Shown: positions 1-8,676 of the stretch, in pieces
How positions within the stretch are numbered: the first letter of the stretch is position 1
Layout of the letters: each line of letters opens with the position of its first letter
From: Candidatus Hydrogenedentota bacterium
GTDB lineage: Bacteria; Hydrogenedentota; Hydrogenedentia; Hydrogenedentales; SLHB01
NCBI GenBank assembly: GCA_020848835.1
Contig: JADLHJ010000027.1
Coordinates: 62,001 to 126,000, forward strand
Length of the DNA: 64,000 bases
Reading direction: 5' to 3'
The notes under the pieces: model-generated
What the model was told of the DNA's origin: nothing
Database searches by the model: none
What the model saw: the letters and a program-made list of their open reading frames with translations, nothing else
Position numbers and translations under genes: made by a program

Positions 1-1240
1 TAGCATCGAGCCCATCCAATGTTCGGCTTCCTCGGGGTAGCCATCGGGTGTGGGATACTGGAACGGCGTGTGGCCCATGCGCAGCAGGTATTGGTAAAGC
101 GCGTCGTTGGGATCGCATTCCGCGGCAGTTGCGCGCAGTGCGGAGGCGACGTAACGCAACGGCCGTTTGAATTTGGCGTCCGTAGACGCGCGGAATTCTT
201 CTGTAGCGAATAATGCGCGCAAGGTTGTTTTGATATCGCCCTTCGATGCCGTGAACGCAGCAGCGACAGCATCGACTGCGGATTGCTGAGGGTCATCCGC
301 AATAAACCTGCGGCACAATTTCCATGCGAGATATTGCGCGGTAGATGGGTGCGCGGTCACGATTTCGATCACGCGGTCAATGTCAGTCTCGCGGCCACCA
401 GCGGGAATCATTTGACCGAGCACGGTCTTTTCCCCGTCGTCATGCCAGTCTTCGCGAAACTCCAGACGGCCCTTGAAAAATTTCTGCTCCGAGCGCACTG
501 TCCAGCCGGTCAGGCAACGTGCCGTTTCCATCACGTCGCGTTGCGTGTAACCGCCATGCACGCCGAGCGTGTGCAACTCCAACAATTCGCGCGCGTAGTT
601 CTCGTTTGCTTTTTCACTGTCGTTGCTTTTCTTGTTCGCGCGGCCATCGAGGTACCAAAGCATCGCCGGGCTCAACGCGGAGGCCCGCAACAGTTCGCTG
701 AAATTCCCTAGTGCATGCTTGCGGATCACGTCGCGGTCATCCGCCGTTTTCAGCCATGCGCAATCGCCTTTCGACTGCGCGATGTTGAAATGGTCCGACC
801 AGAACTCGACCATCACTTCATAAAGTTGCCGATTGCTATAGACCGCGCGTTGTACGGTCGCGCGCGTCAATTCACGCAATAGGAGATCCTGCTTGTACTC
901 GAATAACTCGCCCAGCGGCGCGGCGAGTGTTTCGTTGCGGCGCACCAGGCTGTCGCAGGCGTAATCGTCGATTGCATCCGGATTTAGTTGCTCTTCCATA
1001 AACGCGTCAATGCCCATTGCCGCGACGCGCGCATAATCGCCGGGCCGCGGCCCAAACGTCAGCCGCCGCAACACGTGCGTCACCGGATCGACCGTTGACG
1101 TTGCGGCAACTTCGAATGGGCCGGCAAGGCCCGGCGCTTGTGGAACACCGAGAAAGCGGACCGTCTGGTCGCAGCCGGTGAGGGCTGCCGCAGACAGCGC
1201 GCTGGCGGCTTGGATAAAATTGCGTCGGGAGATACGCATG
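1..1240 (-). CDS. DUF1800 family protein (3' end beyond window)
   Basis: A secreted protein of the DUF1800 family. The start at 1240 opens with twin arginines (residues 5-6) and a hydrophobic stretch ending in LTGC (Cys23), so it looks like a Tat-exported lipoprotein. Family hallmarks follow in order: FWSDHFNI, NENYARELLELHTLG, GYTQRDV, CLTGW and, near the window edge, TPDGYPEEAEHW. About 413 codons are visible and the C terminus lies outside. DUF1800 genes usually sit beside a DUF1501 gene. None is seen here, so it would be expected to the left of the window. The start lies 7 bp downstream of the stop of a small membrane protein gene, suggesting co-transcription. Biochemical function of the family is not established; identity is confident. 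Confidence 0.93.
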
Positions 1241-1247
1241 GCGTCGA

Positions 1248-1766
1248 TTACGCGTTTGCCGCGGGATGGACAACCGGCGGCATGCTCGCGGCGCGCTGTC
1301 CAAAACGGGACAAGATGACTGCGCCGACGCCGCTCGCCAAAGTCAACGGCATTACAAAGAACCAGCCGAGAATCGGAAACACGAAGGTGATCGACAACAC
1401 GATCCCCCCGCGCAAGACGCGCCGCCACGGGTATGCAGTATCGCTTGCGGAAGCCAGCCGGCACCCGACCAGCCGCGCCAAGCCCGCCGAGCCTACCAGC
1501 GCAACCAGCAATAGTCCCGAGAGCAGAATTGCGCCGAGCAGCTTCAGGCCAGCCGCGCTGTTTAACAGTCCCAGGCTGGCGAGGAACAGGGGCACGCCCA
1601 CCACTGCGCCGACCATCGAGACCTTATAGGGGTTGGCTTCGTAGACGACGCTGGCCCGTTCGACTGCGCGCCGGAACAAGGCCTCGGCCAAGAGCCAGTA
1701 CGCGACGATGGTGATCAGCGTCCCGAGGATTAGAAACAAAATCTTAAATACGTCCGCCATAATCAT
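1248..1766 (-). CDS. small polytopic membrane protein, unknown function
   Basis: A 172-residue protein with about four hydrophobic segments (near residues 6-26, 47-68, 75-95 and 120-150) separated by short loops rich in Arg. No catalytic motif is visible and I do not recognise the family. GGGAG lies about 12 bp upstream of the first ATG; a second ATG two codons later is an equally possible start. It precedes the DUF1800 gene by 7 bp on the same strand, so the two probably form a transcription unit and this protein may be an inner-membrane partner, but that is inferred from position alone. Confidence 0.75.
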   Translation of the reverse strand: MIMADVFKILFLILGTLITIVAYWLLAEALFRRAVERASVVYEANPYKVSMVGAVVGVPLFLASLGLLNSAAGLKLLGAILLSGLLLVALVGSAGLARLVGCRLASASDTAYPWRRVLRGGIVLSITFVFPILGWFFVMPLTLASGVGAVILSRFGQRAASMPPVVHPAANA

Positions 1767-2101
1767 GGGTAGTCTCCCGTTTGGGTTCTACCCGCTGGTA
1801 CACCGGCGGACGCGGAGAGGTTACAGGTGGCGGCGCCTGTGCCTCTCATTATTTCGCCCACGGCGTTGCACTCTGGATGGAAAGATTGGAACGCGGATGA
1901 CACGGATTACGCGGATAAGCGCGGATGGGAAACAAGGGATCGCGGTGCGGAAGCAGGAAGACAAGGGCGTGCGAATTAAGCCGTCAATGGTTGACTGTTG
2001 TGTCAGCAGTGACGCTGGATCGTCGAATCCCGCGTTGGGAAACAAGGGAGATAAAGTTGACAAATAATCTGTAAGTTATTGTGTCAAAATTATTTACGCG
2101 A
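1767..2101. other. intergenic stretch with repeat debris
   Basis: No gene is evident in these 335 bases between two reverse-strand genes. It holds one 17-bp copy of a repeat also present near 13.96 kb and 42.98 kb. Just after it (about 1886-1930) is a low-complexity run built on units such as GATGACACGGATTACGCGG, which resembles one arm of the long inverted repeats found elsewhere in this window. Confidence 0.55.
1856..1872. repeat. 17-bp dispersed repeat, copy 1
   Basis: GCCCACGGCGTTGCACT is found identically at 13959-13975 and, inverted, at 42973-42989. All three copies are intergenic. The copies lie next to other repeat families, so this may be the core of a larger decayed element. Confidence 0.7.
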
Positions 2102-2959
2102 CTACCTTATCGGCTTCGATCGAAAATACCTTGTAAAGGATGTCGCAAGCATTTCATGTCCCGTGTTGGATAGATGCAGGCTGTCAGTGGTCGCGCCTTC
2201 GCTCGTGATGACGCTGGCCAAGATTCGTTTTGGAACGAGCGTTACGCCGTATTTCGCGGCGAGGCGTCGTTGGGCTGTGCCGTAGCGCATGTAAAACGGC
2301 GGTAGTGGTATTTCGACCATAACGACGCGGCGCTGGCCTTTGCAGACTTCCTGCAGCAGCAATTCGAGGTGGTTCGAGAAGTCCGGCGTGTCATAGAGCA
2401 GATCGTTTCCGCCGATTTCGAGGATGACGAGTCCTTGGTCGCCAGTAATCCTTTTGGCGTTGCTCAATGCCGTGTCCGTGCGCGCGCCGCCAAAGGAATA
2501 GGAATGTGTAGTGAGGCCTAGCTTCTCGCCGAGCAGGTCAGGCCAATTCTTCCCCGGAGGGTCGGCGCCCATGCTCAACGAATCGCCGACAACGAAGAGT
2601 TCCTTCAAGCCGTCTATGGCAATATTTGGCGATCGCTGAAAGTAAAGTTCCACCGCGCCAATCACCAATGCGCAAACGACGGTGGTGTATGTCGCAATGC
2701 GGATTTTCTTTTCAGATTTGGCGAACACGCAAAACAATCCGCCGAGTACGAGACCTGCTTCACATAGCACGATCCAGAAGGGGTATGGAACGCAGGTCGC
2801 AATGGTGAGAAGTATGCCCAGAACAACGGAAATGCTTGCGTAGCGTTTTACCATTTGCACTGGACTGCGCGAACGCATCGCGACGCCCGCCAGAGTGAGC
2901 AACAAGCCGATGAATATGGTGGCCCCGCTAATGAAGCTGTAGATGATGAGGTTGGCCAT
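2102..2959 (-). CDS. membrane-anchored SGNH/GDSL hydrolase
   Basis: A 285-residue esterase or deacetylase-type protein. The first ~108 residues form about four membrane segments, and the SGNH domain follows. GDSLS carries the nucleophile Ser127, GGND is at 183-186, and the final block has Asp259-x-x-His262 followed by an LSNTGH turn. The domain is probably outside the cytoplasmic membrane and could remove acyl groups from surface or dietary glycans; the substrate cannot be read from sequence. It follows the enolase-superfamily gene by 13 bp and is probably its operon partner. Two other SGNH hydrolases in this window (27.0-28.1 and 44.5-45.3 kb) are soluble or lipid-anchored instead. Confidence 0.88.
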   Translation of the reverse strand: MANLIIYSFISGATIFIGLLLTLAGVAMRSRSPVQMVKRYASISVVLGILLTIATCVPYPFWIVLCEAGLVLGGLFCVFAKSEKKIRIATYTTVVCALVIGAVELYFQRSPNIAIDGLKELFVVGDSLSMGADPPGKNWPDLLGEKLGLTTHSYSFGGARTDTALSNAKRITGDQGLVILEIGGNDLLYDTPDFSNHLELLLQEVCKGQRRVVMVEIPLPPFYMRYGTAQRRLAAKYGVTLVPKRILASVITSEGATTDSLHLSNTGHEMLATSFTRYFRSKPIR

Positions 2960-2972
2960 TGCGGTTGAACGG

Positions 2973-4160
2973 CTATTCCAGTGCGTTCTTTAACTTCGCT
3001 TCGTCCAATTCCAAGCCTAACCCTGGCGCGTCGGGCACGGTGAGGTGACCATCTTTGTACTCCAACGGGGTCTTGAAGAGATCGTGCAATGGACTTTTGT
3101 GGCCGCCTTCGGTGAGTTCTTGGGCCATGTCGTTATCGACGAAGACGCTGGTGTAATGCAGCGTGGCGGCTTGGCCGATGGTGGGTTGGGTTTGATGCGG
3201 GCACAGTGGGCGATGGTACGCGGACGCGAGCGCGGCGATTTTCACGGCTTCGGAGATGCCCGCGCATTTCACGAGATCGGGTTGGAGAATATCGACGTTG
3301 GCCTGTTCGATGAGATCGCGGAATTGCCAGCGCGTGTATTCGTGTTCGCCCGCGGCGACGGGGACGTTCACCGCGTCGACGAGTTTTGCGTAGCCTGCGT
3401 AGTTCGTCTGTGCGAGGGGCTCTTCGTAGTGGATGACGTTAAAGCGTTCGATTTCTTTGCCGACGTTGATTGCGGTTTGCAGCGAGTATCCGTTGTTTAC
3501 GTCGTACTTGAGTTCGACATCATCGCCGATGGCTTTGCGCACGGCTTCCAACACCGCGAGGTCTTTCTTCACGTTGCGGTCGGGAATAAGCGGGCCGTAG
3601 TCCTGCCGGATTTTTACGGCGGTGAATCCGTCTTTTGCCGCGGCATCCGCGCGTTGCGCGACCGATTCCGGCGATACCTCTGCCGCGCCGCCGATGCTTG
3701 CGTACACGCGCACGGTGTCGCGGCGTTTGCCGCCGAGCAGGCGGTGAATGGGCATGCCCGCGACCTTGCCGAGGATGTCCCACAGCGCGATGTCGATACC
3801 CGAGAGCGCTTCGGGTTGCAGGCCCATCACGCCTTGCTTGTAGGTGCGGTAGAAGACGCGGTCCCAGCAACGATCGATGTCGAGCGGATTCGCGCCGATT
3901 AGGAGGGGCGCAAATTCATCGCGAATGAGGAGTGCAGCCGCCGGCGCGTTCATCGGGCTGACTTCGCCGATGCCGCTGACGCCATCGGACGTGCGCACAA
4001 TAACCCAGCACTTGCCGCCTTTGAGCACGTAGGGTTCCACGGCGGTGATCTTGATGTCGTGCTGTGCGGCGAGGACGCGTTGGGTGCGCAGGGTGGTGCC
4101 GAGGATAGAGCCGATTGCGAAGTAGCCAAGACCCTGCAAGAAACTGCGGCGGCTAAACAT
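2973..4160 (-). CDS. Tat-exported mandelate racemase/muconate lactonizing enzyme family protein
   Basis: A 395-residue enolase-superfamily enzyme that would abstract the proton alpha to a carboxylate, probably in dehydration or epimerisation of a sugar acid. The N terminus has RRSFLQG and a hydrophobic Tat-type signal ending at AA near residue 32. Barrel residues are in place: Lys183-x-Arg185, metal ligands Asp220, Glu246 and Glu272, and the general base His322 in CPHQTQPTIG. This arrangement points to the acid-sugar dehydratase/mandelate racemase subgroup rather than muconate cycloisomerase, which has a second Lys. A secreted member is unusual because most are cytoplasmic. It heads a probable operon with the SGNH gene. 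Substrate unknown. Confidence 0.9.
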   Translation of the reverse strand: MFSRRSFLQGLGYFAIGSILGTTLRTQRVLAAQHDIKITAVEPYVLKGGKCWVIVRTSDGVSGIGEVSPMNAPAAALLIRDEFAPLLIGANPLDIDRCWDRVFYRTYKQGVMGLQPEALSGIDIALWDILGKVAGMPIHRLLGGKRRDTVRVYASIGGAAEVSPESVAQRADAAAKDGFTAVKIRQDYGPLIPDRNVKKDLAVLEAVRKAIGDDVELKYDVNNGYSLQTAINVGKEIERFNVIHYEEPLAQTNYAGYAKLVDAVNVPVAAGEHEYTRWQFRDLIEQANVDILQPDLVKCAGISEAVKIAALASAYHRPLCPHQTQPTIGQAATLHYTSVFVDNDMAQELTEGGHKSPLHDLFKTPLEYKDGHLTVPDAPGLGLELDEAKLKNALE

Positions 4161-4214
4161 GAAGATGTCTCCCGGTTTTGGAGTCTTTATATTACGCCAA
4201 ATGGAAGTAAATAC

Positions 4215-4240
4215 GGACGCTTTGGCAAAGCGTCCCTACC
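4215..4240. repeat. palindrome with perfect 10-bp stem
   Basis: GGACGCTTTG and CAAAGCGTCC face each other around a single base, followed by CTACC. A diverged relative with the same CCCTACC tail is at 44060-44085. It lies in the gap between divergent genes. It may be transcribed in the leader of the squalene synthase-like gene. Confidence 0.7.
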
Positions 4241-4272
4241 TGTTATGCTTCTCTTTTAACTTGGGCGCATAA

Positions 4273-5352
4273 GTGACTATCCAGGCTACAACATCTCCCA
4301 ACTCCATTCCCTTGGTCGAGACGACAACAGTTTCGCCAGCGGATGATCTGCACTTTCAGAATGCGATTCTTCCTGACGTGTCACGCACTTTTGCGTTGAC
4401 GATTCCGCAGTTGCCGGAGCGGCTTCGCGTTGTGGTGGGGAACGCCTATTTGCTGTGTCGCATCGCGGACACGATCGAGGATTCTCCCGCGCTGACAATT
4501 GAGCAGAAACTGTCGTTCAGCCAGGCGTTTGCGGAGATCGTGGAAGGCGCGCGCGCAGTGAATGATTTCGGGGATGCGCTCGCCGACGCGTTGACGCATG
4601 GCAGCCCGGAGGCGGAACGCGACCTTGTGCGCAATACCGAGCGCGTAATTCGGATCACGCACAGTTTTTCTGCAGCCGAGCGCGCGGCGTTGTCGCGCTG
4701 TGTGCGGATCATGACAAGCGGTATGGAGGAATTTCAGGAAGGGCAGTTCACCGATGGCCTGCGCGATGTTTCGCAGCTTGACGCGTATTGCTATCACGTT
4801 GCGGGTGTCGTTGGCGAGATGTTGTGCGATTTGTTTTGCGCGCATTCGCCGGAGACTGCGAAGAATAGGGACAAGCTTGCAGCGTTGGCCGTGTCATTTG
4901 GCCAGGGACTGCAGATGACCAATATCCTGAAAGATATATGGGACGACAAGGCGCGCAATGTGGTGTGGCTGCCGCGGAGTGTGTTTGATGCGCATGGATT
5001 TGATCTGAGCGCGTTGGGTGTGCGGAAAAATGATCCGGCATTTCGCGCGGGGATGATAGAACTCATTGGTATTGCACGCGGGCATTTGGAAAATGCGCTG
5101 GCGTATACGATGTTGATTCCCAAGAGTGAACCGGGTATTCGCCGGTTTTGTTTGTGGGCAATTGGCATGGCGGTGTTGACCTTGCGGAAGATCGCGGCCA
5201 ATCCTTATTTCACCAGCGGTAATGAGGTAAAGATTTCGCGGCGCGCGGTTCGCGGGGTTGTGGTGGCGTCGAATTTGGCGTGTAAGAACAACGTAGCACT
5301 GAAAATATTATTTGCGTTGGCTGCGCGGGGGGTGCCGCGTGGCGCAGTATAG
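4273..5352 (+). CDS. squalene/phytoene synthase family protein
   Basis: A 359-residue trans-isoprenyl head-to-head condensing enzyme. Two aspartate-rich motifs bind the diphosphates through magnesium: DTIED (66-70) and DIWDD (221-225) within NILKDIWDD. The sequence between them and the hydrophobic C-terminal region agree with squalene synthase or phytoene synthase of hopanoid or carotenoid pathways. I cannot tell which product is made. The start is a GTG immediately after an in-frame stop; no strong ribosome binding site is visible. No other terpenoid gene is nearby, so it is an orphan here. A long palindromic repeat follows the stop codon. Confidence 0.9.
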   Translation: MTIQATTSPNSIPLVETTTVSPADDLHFQNAILPDVSRTFALTIPQLPERLRVVVGNAYLLCRIADTIEDSPALTIEQKLSFSQAFAEIVEGARAVNDFGDALADALTHGSPEAERDLVRNTERVIRITHSFSAAERAALSRCVRIMTSGMEEFQEGQFTDGLRDVSQLDAYCYHVAGVVGEMLCDLFCAHSPETAKNRDKLAALAVSFGQGLQMTNILKDIWDDKARNVVWLPRSVFDAHGFDLSALGVRKNDPAFRAGMIELIGIARGHLENALAYTMLIPKSEPGIRRFCLWAIGMAVLTLRKIAANPYFTSGNEVKISRRAVRGVVVASNLACKNNVALKILFALAARGVPRGAV

Positions 5353-5359
5353 TATCCGC

Positions 5360-5480
5360 AACCCCGTTCGGGGTTGAAGAAATGTGGGGGGCTGGGCTAC
5401 CCCGGGTAGCGCCGCCTTCGCCGAAGCGGCTACGGCGTCGCAACCCGGGGCTACATGCCTTTACCCCTTCGGGGTACAAC
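5360..5480. repeat. multi-hairpin repeat, copy 1
   Basis: It starts with an ACCCCnTTCnGGGT hairpin, continues through TACCCCGGGTAG and a GC-rich arm, then GCAACCCGGGGCTACATGCC, and ends with TACCCCTTCGGGGTA. The same order of blocks recurs at 14115-14231. It sits directly after the squalene synthase-like gene. Confidence 0.8.
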
Positions 5481-5619
5481 GCGGGGCAATGCGACTTCGG
5501 GAGCAAGTGTTGAAATCGTGATGCAATCGTGCGATCCGGCGCGGTTGTGGCCGACGAAAAGAAATACGTAGCGCTAGTCGGAGATTGCAGTGGTAGCATT
5601 GCGCCAATTGGAGAATGAC

Positions 5620-6957
5620 ATGAAGCGTTTTTCTATATTGATGGCGATTGCGTTTGTTTCGTGCGTGGCGCATGGGGCGTTGGGTCTCGCTGATGGGTGG
5701 ACGCAGGAGGCGGCGCGAGATGAGACGCGGCCGGCGTTTGCATTTGATGCGAAAGGCGGGGCAAACGGCGCGGGCGCGCTTGTGACTACCGCGGATGCGC
5801 GCGAAGGTCTCGATGGGCGTTGGGTCAAGAAGGTGCTCGTTGAAGGCGGTAAGACGTATGCGTTTCGTGCGTTGTATCGCGTGGAGAATGTTACGGTGCC
5901 GCGGCGGAGCGTGCAGGTGCGGATTATCTGGAACGATGAAGCGGGCAACCATGCGCTACGCGATGTGCCGGGTGCTGTGTCGTATGCGGGCGGTAGGCCG
6001 CCGGTGTCGGAACCGGAGTATCCGGAGACAAAGGGTACGGATGATAAGGGCTGGACAGAAATCGCGGGAAGCTATCAGGCGCCACAAAAAGCGGTGAGCG
6101 CTAAAATTGAATTGCATTTTCGTTGGGCCGCGAACGCGCGTTGCGAATGGAGCGATATTTCTTTCGATGAAACGGAAGCGTTGAAATCCAGAACGGTGCG
6201 GCTTGCCGCGGTGCATTATGTTCCCAATGGCGGGAAGTCCGCGGAAGATAGTTGCAAGCAGCTTGCGCCGTTTGTGGAGCAGGCCGCGCAGCAGAAGGCG
6301 GATCTGGTTGTGTTGCCGGAGACTATTACCGCGACGGGTAACCCCTTAAATTATGCGGACGCGGCCGAACCGATTCCGGGGCCTTCGACAGAATATTTCG
6401 GCGCGTTGGCGAAGCAACACGATCTCTACATTGTCGTGGGATTGGTCGAGCGGGATAAGCATCTCGTTTATAACACCGCCGCGCTGATTGGGCCGGACGG
6501 TGCGCTTGTGGGGAAATACCGCAAGGTCACACTGCCGCGACCGGAAGTGGATTGGGGTGTCGTGCCGGGGAATGATTATCCGGTATTCGATACGCGTTTC
6601 GGCAAGGTCGGCATCATGATTTGTTACGACGGATTCTTTCCAGAGGTCGCGCGCAAACTTAGCAACAACGGCGCGGAGGTCATCGCGTTTCCTGTCGCGG
6701 GGTGCAACCCTATGCTCGCCGCAGCGCGCGCCTGCGAAAATCATGTGTACGTTGTGAGCAGCAGCTACACCGACAAGAGTGCAAAATGGATGATCAGCGG
6801 CGTGTACGATCAGGAAGGCCAGGTCATCGCGCGCGCGGAAGACTGGGGGACAATCACAGTCGCCGAAGTCGATCTTAACAAACGCCTCTACTGGTCCAGC
6901 CTTGGCGATTTCCGGGCGGAATTGCCGCATAACCGTCCTGTGCTGGAAGGCAAGTAA
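5620..6957 (+). CDS. secreted carbon-nitrogen hydrolase with N-terminal beta domain
   Basis: A 445-residue nitrilase-superfamily amidase. A signal peptide (about residues 1-20) is followed by a ~165-residue beta-rich domain resembling a carbohydrate-binding fold, then the nitrilase domain from about 193. The catalytic triad is visible as Glu234 (VLPETI), Lys302 (KYRKVTLP) and Cys335 (MICYDGFF). The ATG at 5620 is preferred over an upstream GTG because GGAG lies 7 bp before it and it opens the signal peptide. An exported two-domain nitrilase probably acts on amides attached to, or released from, polymers; the substrate is unknown. It is followed on the same strand by two amidohydrolases across a long inverted repeat, suggesting a shared pathway. 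Confidence 0.88.
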   Translation: MKRFSILMAIAFVSCVAHGALGLADGWTQEAARDETRPAFAFDAKGGANGAGALVTTADAREGLDGRWVKKVLVEGGKTYAFRALYRVENVTVPRRSVQVRIIWNDEAGNHALRDVPGAVSYAGGRPPVSEPEYPETKGTDDKGWTEIAGSYQAPQKAVSAKIELHFRWAANARCEWSDISFDETEALKSRTVRLAAVHYVPNGGKSAEDSCKQLAPFVEQAAQQKADLVVLPETITATGNPLNYADAAEPIPGPSTEYFGALAKQHDLYIVVGLVERDKHLVYNTAALIGPDGALVGKYRKVTLPRPEVDWGVVPGNDYPVFDTRFGKVGIMICYDGFFPEVARKLSNNGAEVIAFPVAGCNPMLAAARACENHVYVVSSSYTDKSAKWMISGVYDQEGQVIARAEDWGTITVAEVDLNKRLYWSSLGDFRAELPHNRPVLEGK

Positions 6958-6964
6958 GGATCAA

Positions 6965-7049
6965 CCACAGATTGCACAGATGACACAGATTGAATTCAAA
7001 AAGAGATTTGATTCTTGTTTTAAATCTGTGACATCTGTGCAATCTGTGG
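6965..7049. repeat. inverted repeat with 27-bp arms
   Basis: The arms are 6965-6991 and 7023-7049, built on CACAGATTGCACAGATG, and differ at one of 27 positions. The loop is 31 bases. It occupies nearly all of the gap between the nitrilase-type gene and the amidohydrolase pair, so a transcript crossing it would form a very stable stem. Confidence 0.9.
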
Positions 7050-7062
7050 ATAAACTGTATTG

Positions 7063-7863
7063 ATGTTAAATCCTCCTGCGGAAATATGGGACCTGCATAC
7101 ACACCTCTCCGGTGTGCCGGGGCGGACACCGGATGAGAAGATGGTGAATCTGCTTGGGTTTGCGGAGCGCATGGGGATCGCGAAACAGGTAGTGTTCATG
7201 GGCATGGAGTTTTCCTACGAGCCGACGCCGGAAAAGTTTCGGCAGGAGAACGACGAAGTACTCCAGGCCTTGAGCCATTACCACGATCGCGCGTTTGGAT
7301 TTGTTTACCTGAATCCAAAATTCGAGAAGGAGTCGCTGGACGAGTTCGATCGGTGTGTGGTCAATGGGCCGATGGTTGGGATCAAGTTGTGGGTCGCGGA
7401 ACACTGCAACGCGGCTAGCCTCGATCCGATCATTGCGCGGGCTGCCGCGCACAAGGCGCTGGTTTTTCAGCATACGTGGATCAAGATCACGGGTAACCTG
7501 CCTGGAGAATCGACGCCGATGGAGCTGGCGGAACTTGCATCGCGTCATCCTGGCGCCATTTTGATTTGCGGTCATTGCGGCGGCGATTGGGAACTGGGCA
7601 TTCGCGCGATACGCCCGCACAAAAATATTTACGCCGATCTTGCGGGTGGGGATCCGACGGCGGGATTCACGGAGATGGCTGTGCGTGAGCTTGGCGTGGA
7701 GCGCGTGCTGTTTGGCAGTGATGCGGGCGGCAGGAGCTTTGCGTCACAACTCGCGAAAGTTTACGGCGCGCGCATTACCGATGATGACAAGCGCCTTATT
7801 CTTAGCGGCAATCTCAAGCGTTTGCTGACTCCGATACTCGAAGCAAAGGGCGTGAAAGTATGA
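7063..7863 (+). CDS. amidohydrolase (PF04909-like), intact metal site
   Basis: A 266-residue TIM-barrel amidohydrolase. Metal-binding HxH is at residues 12-14 (WDLHTHLSG). Further ligands are likely His137 (FQHTW), His171 (CGHCGGDW) and Asp220 (FGSDAGG). The family includes decarboxylases and hydrolases of small organic acids. The ATG at 7063 directly follows an in-frame TTG, which I did not use. The stop overlaps the next start (ATGA), so this gene and the following paralogue are translationally coupled and the proteins may form a heteromer. No signal peptide, so cytoplasmic. Confidence 0.87.
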   Translation: MLNPPAEIWDLHTHLSGVPGRTPDEKMVNLLGFAERMGIAKQVVFMGMEFSYEPTPEKFRQENDEVLQALSHYHDRAFGFVYLNPKFEKESLDEFDRCVVNGPMVGIKLWVAEHCNAASLDPIIARAAAHKALVFQHTWIKITGNLPGESTPMELAELASRHPGAILICGHCGGDWELGIRAIRPHKNIYADLAGGDPTAGFTEMAVRELGVERVLFGSDAGGRSFASQLAKVYGARITDDDKRLILSGNLKRLLTPILEAKGVKV

Positions 7864-8639
7864 ACGCGCCCATCATCGACGTGCAGGTGACGTTGTCGCG
7901 CTGGCCGTTTCGGCGATTGCCGCTGGATGAAACGCCCGCACTTGTTGAGGCGCTGCAATCGCACGGCATCACGCAAGCGTGGGCGGGGAGTTTCGACGCG
8001 CTGTTGCACAAGGATATTGCTTCCGCAAATGCCCGGCTTGTCGATGAATGCGCAAAACATGGTAGTGGCGTATTGCTGCCGTTCGGTACGGTGAATCCAA
8101 AGCTGCCGGATTGGGAAGAAGATCTGCGCCGCTGCGCGGAAGATTACGGTATGCGCGGCATTCGCCTGCATCCGAATTATCATGGTTACGCGCTCGACGA
8201 TCCGTTGTTCGCGAGACTTCTCCAGCTTGCGACGGAGCGTAAGCTCATCGTGCAAATCACCACGGCAATGGAAGACGAGCGCATGATGCATCCGTTGTTG
8301 CAGGTGAAGCCGGTCGATGTGAATCCGCTTGTTGATTTATTGCCGACTGTGCCTGGCGCTCGGATTGTGCTGCTGAATGCCCTGCGCACCGTGCCTGCGC
8401 CCATACTTCCTAAGATTATTGGCGCAGGCGAGGTGTACGCGGAAATTGCTTCGCTTGAAGGCGTTGGAGGCATTACGAATATTCTCCAGCATATGCCTGC
8501 AGGACGACTGCTCTTTGGATCGCACGCGCCTTTGTTTTATCTTGAGTCGGCACTACTCAAAATAAAAGAGTCGCCGCTTACCGATGAACAACTAAATGGA
8601 ATTTGCCGCGAGAATGCCGCACGTGTGCTCGCCGCATAG
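7860..8639 (+). CDS. amidohydrolase-like paralogue lacking metal ligands
   Basis: A 259-residue protein with the same barrel pattern as its upstream neighbour, but key ligands are replaced. The first-strand HxH becomes DVQV (residues 7-10), and the late GSD becomes GSHAP. Conserved structural stretches such as GIRLHPNYHG and AGRLLFGS remain, so the fold is probably kept. By analogy with other paired catalytic and non-catalytic paralogues it may be a structural or regulatory subunit of the preceding enzyme, but this is inference. It overlaps that gene by 4 bp. Confidence 0.82.
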   Translation: MNAPIIDVQVTLSRWPFRRLPLDETPALVEALQSHGITQAWAGSFDALLHKDIASANARLVDECAKHGSGVLLPFGTVNPKLPDWEEDLRRCAEDYGMRGIRLHPNYHGYALDDPLFARLLQLATERKLIVQITTAMEDERMMHPLLQVKPVDVNPLVDLLPTVPGARIVLLNALRTVPAPILPKIIGAGEVYAEIASLEGVGGITNILQHMPAGRLLFGSHAPLFYLESALLKIKESPLTDEQLNGICRENAARVLAA

Positions 8640-8676
8640 ACTGCTGCTGCGAAAGCGCTGGCGGAGCGAACCTAGA

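Noticed and set aside
3045..3902. 285-codon forward-strand frame opposite the enolase-superfamily gene
   Set aside because: The reverse strand encodes all the catalytic residues of a known family in order, so this frame is a shadow.
4161..4272. Riboswitch in the leader of the squalene synthase-like gene
   Set aside because: Only a simple 10-bp palindrome of a dispersed family is seen. No conserved aptamer core could be matched.
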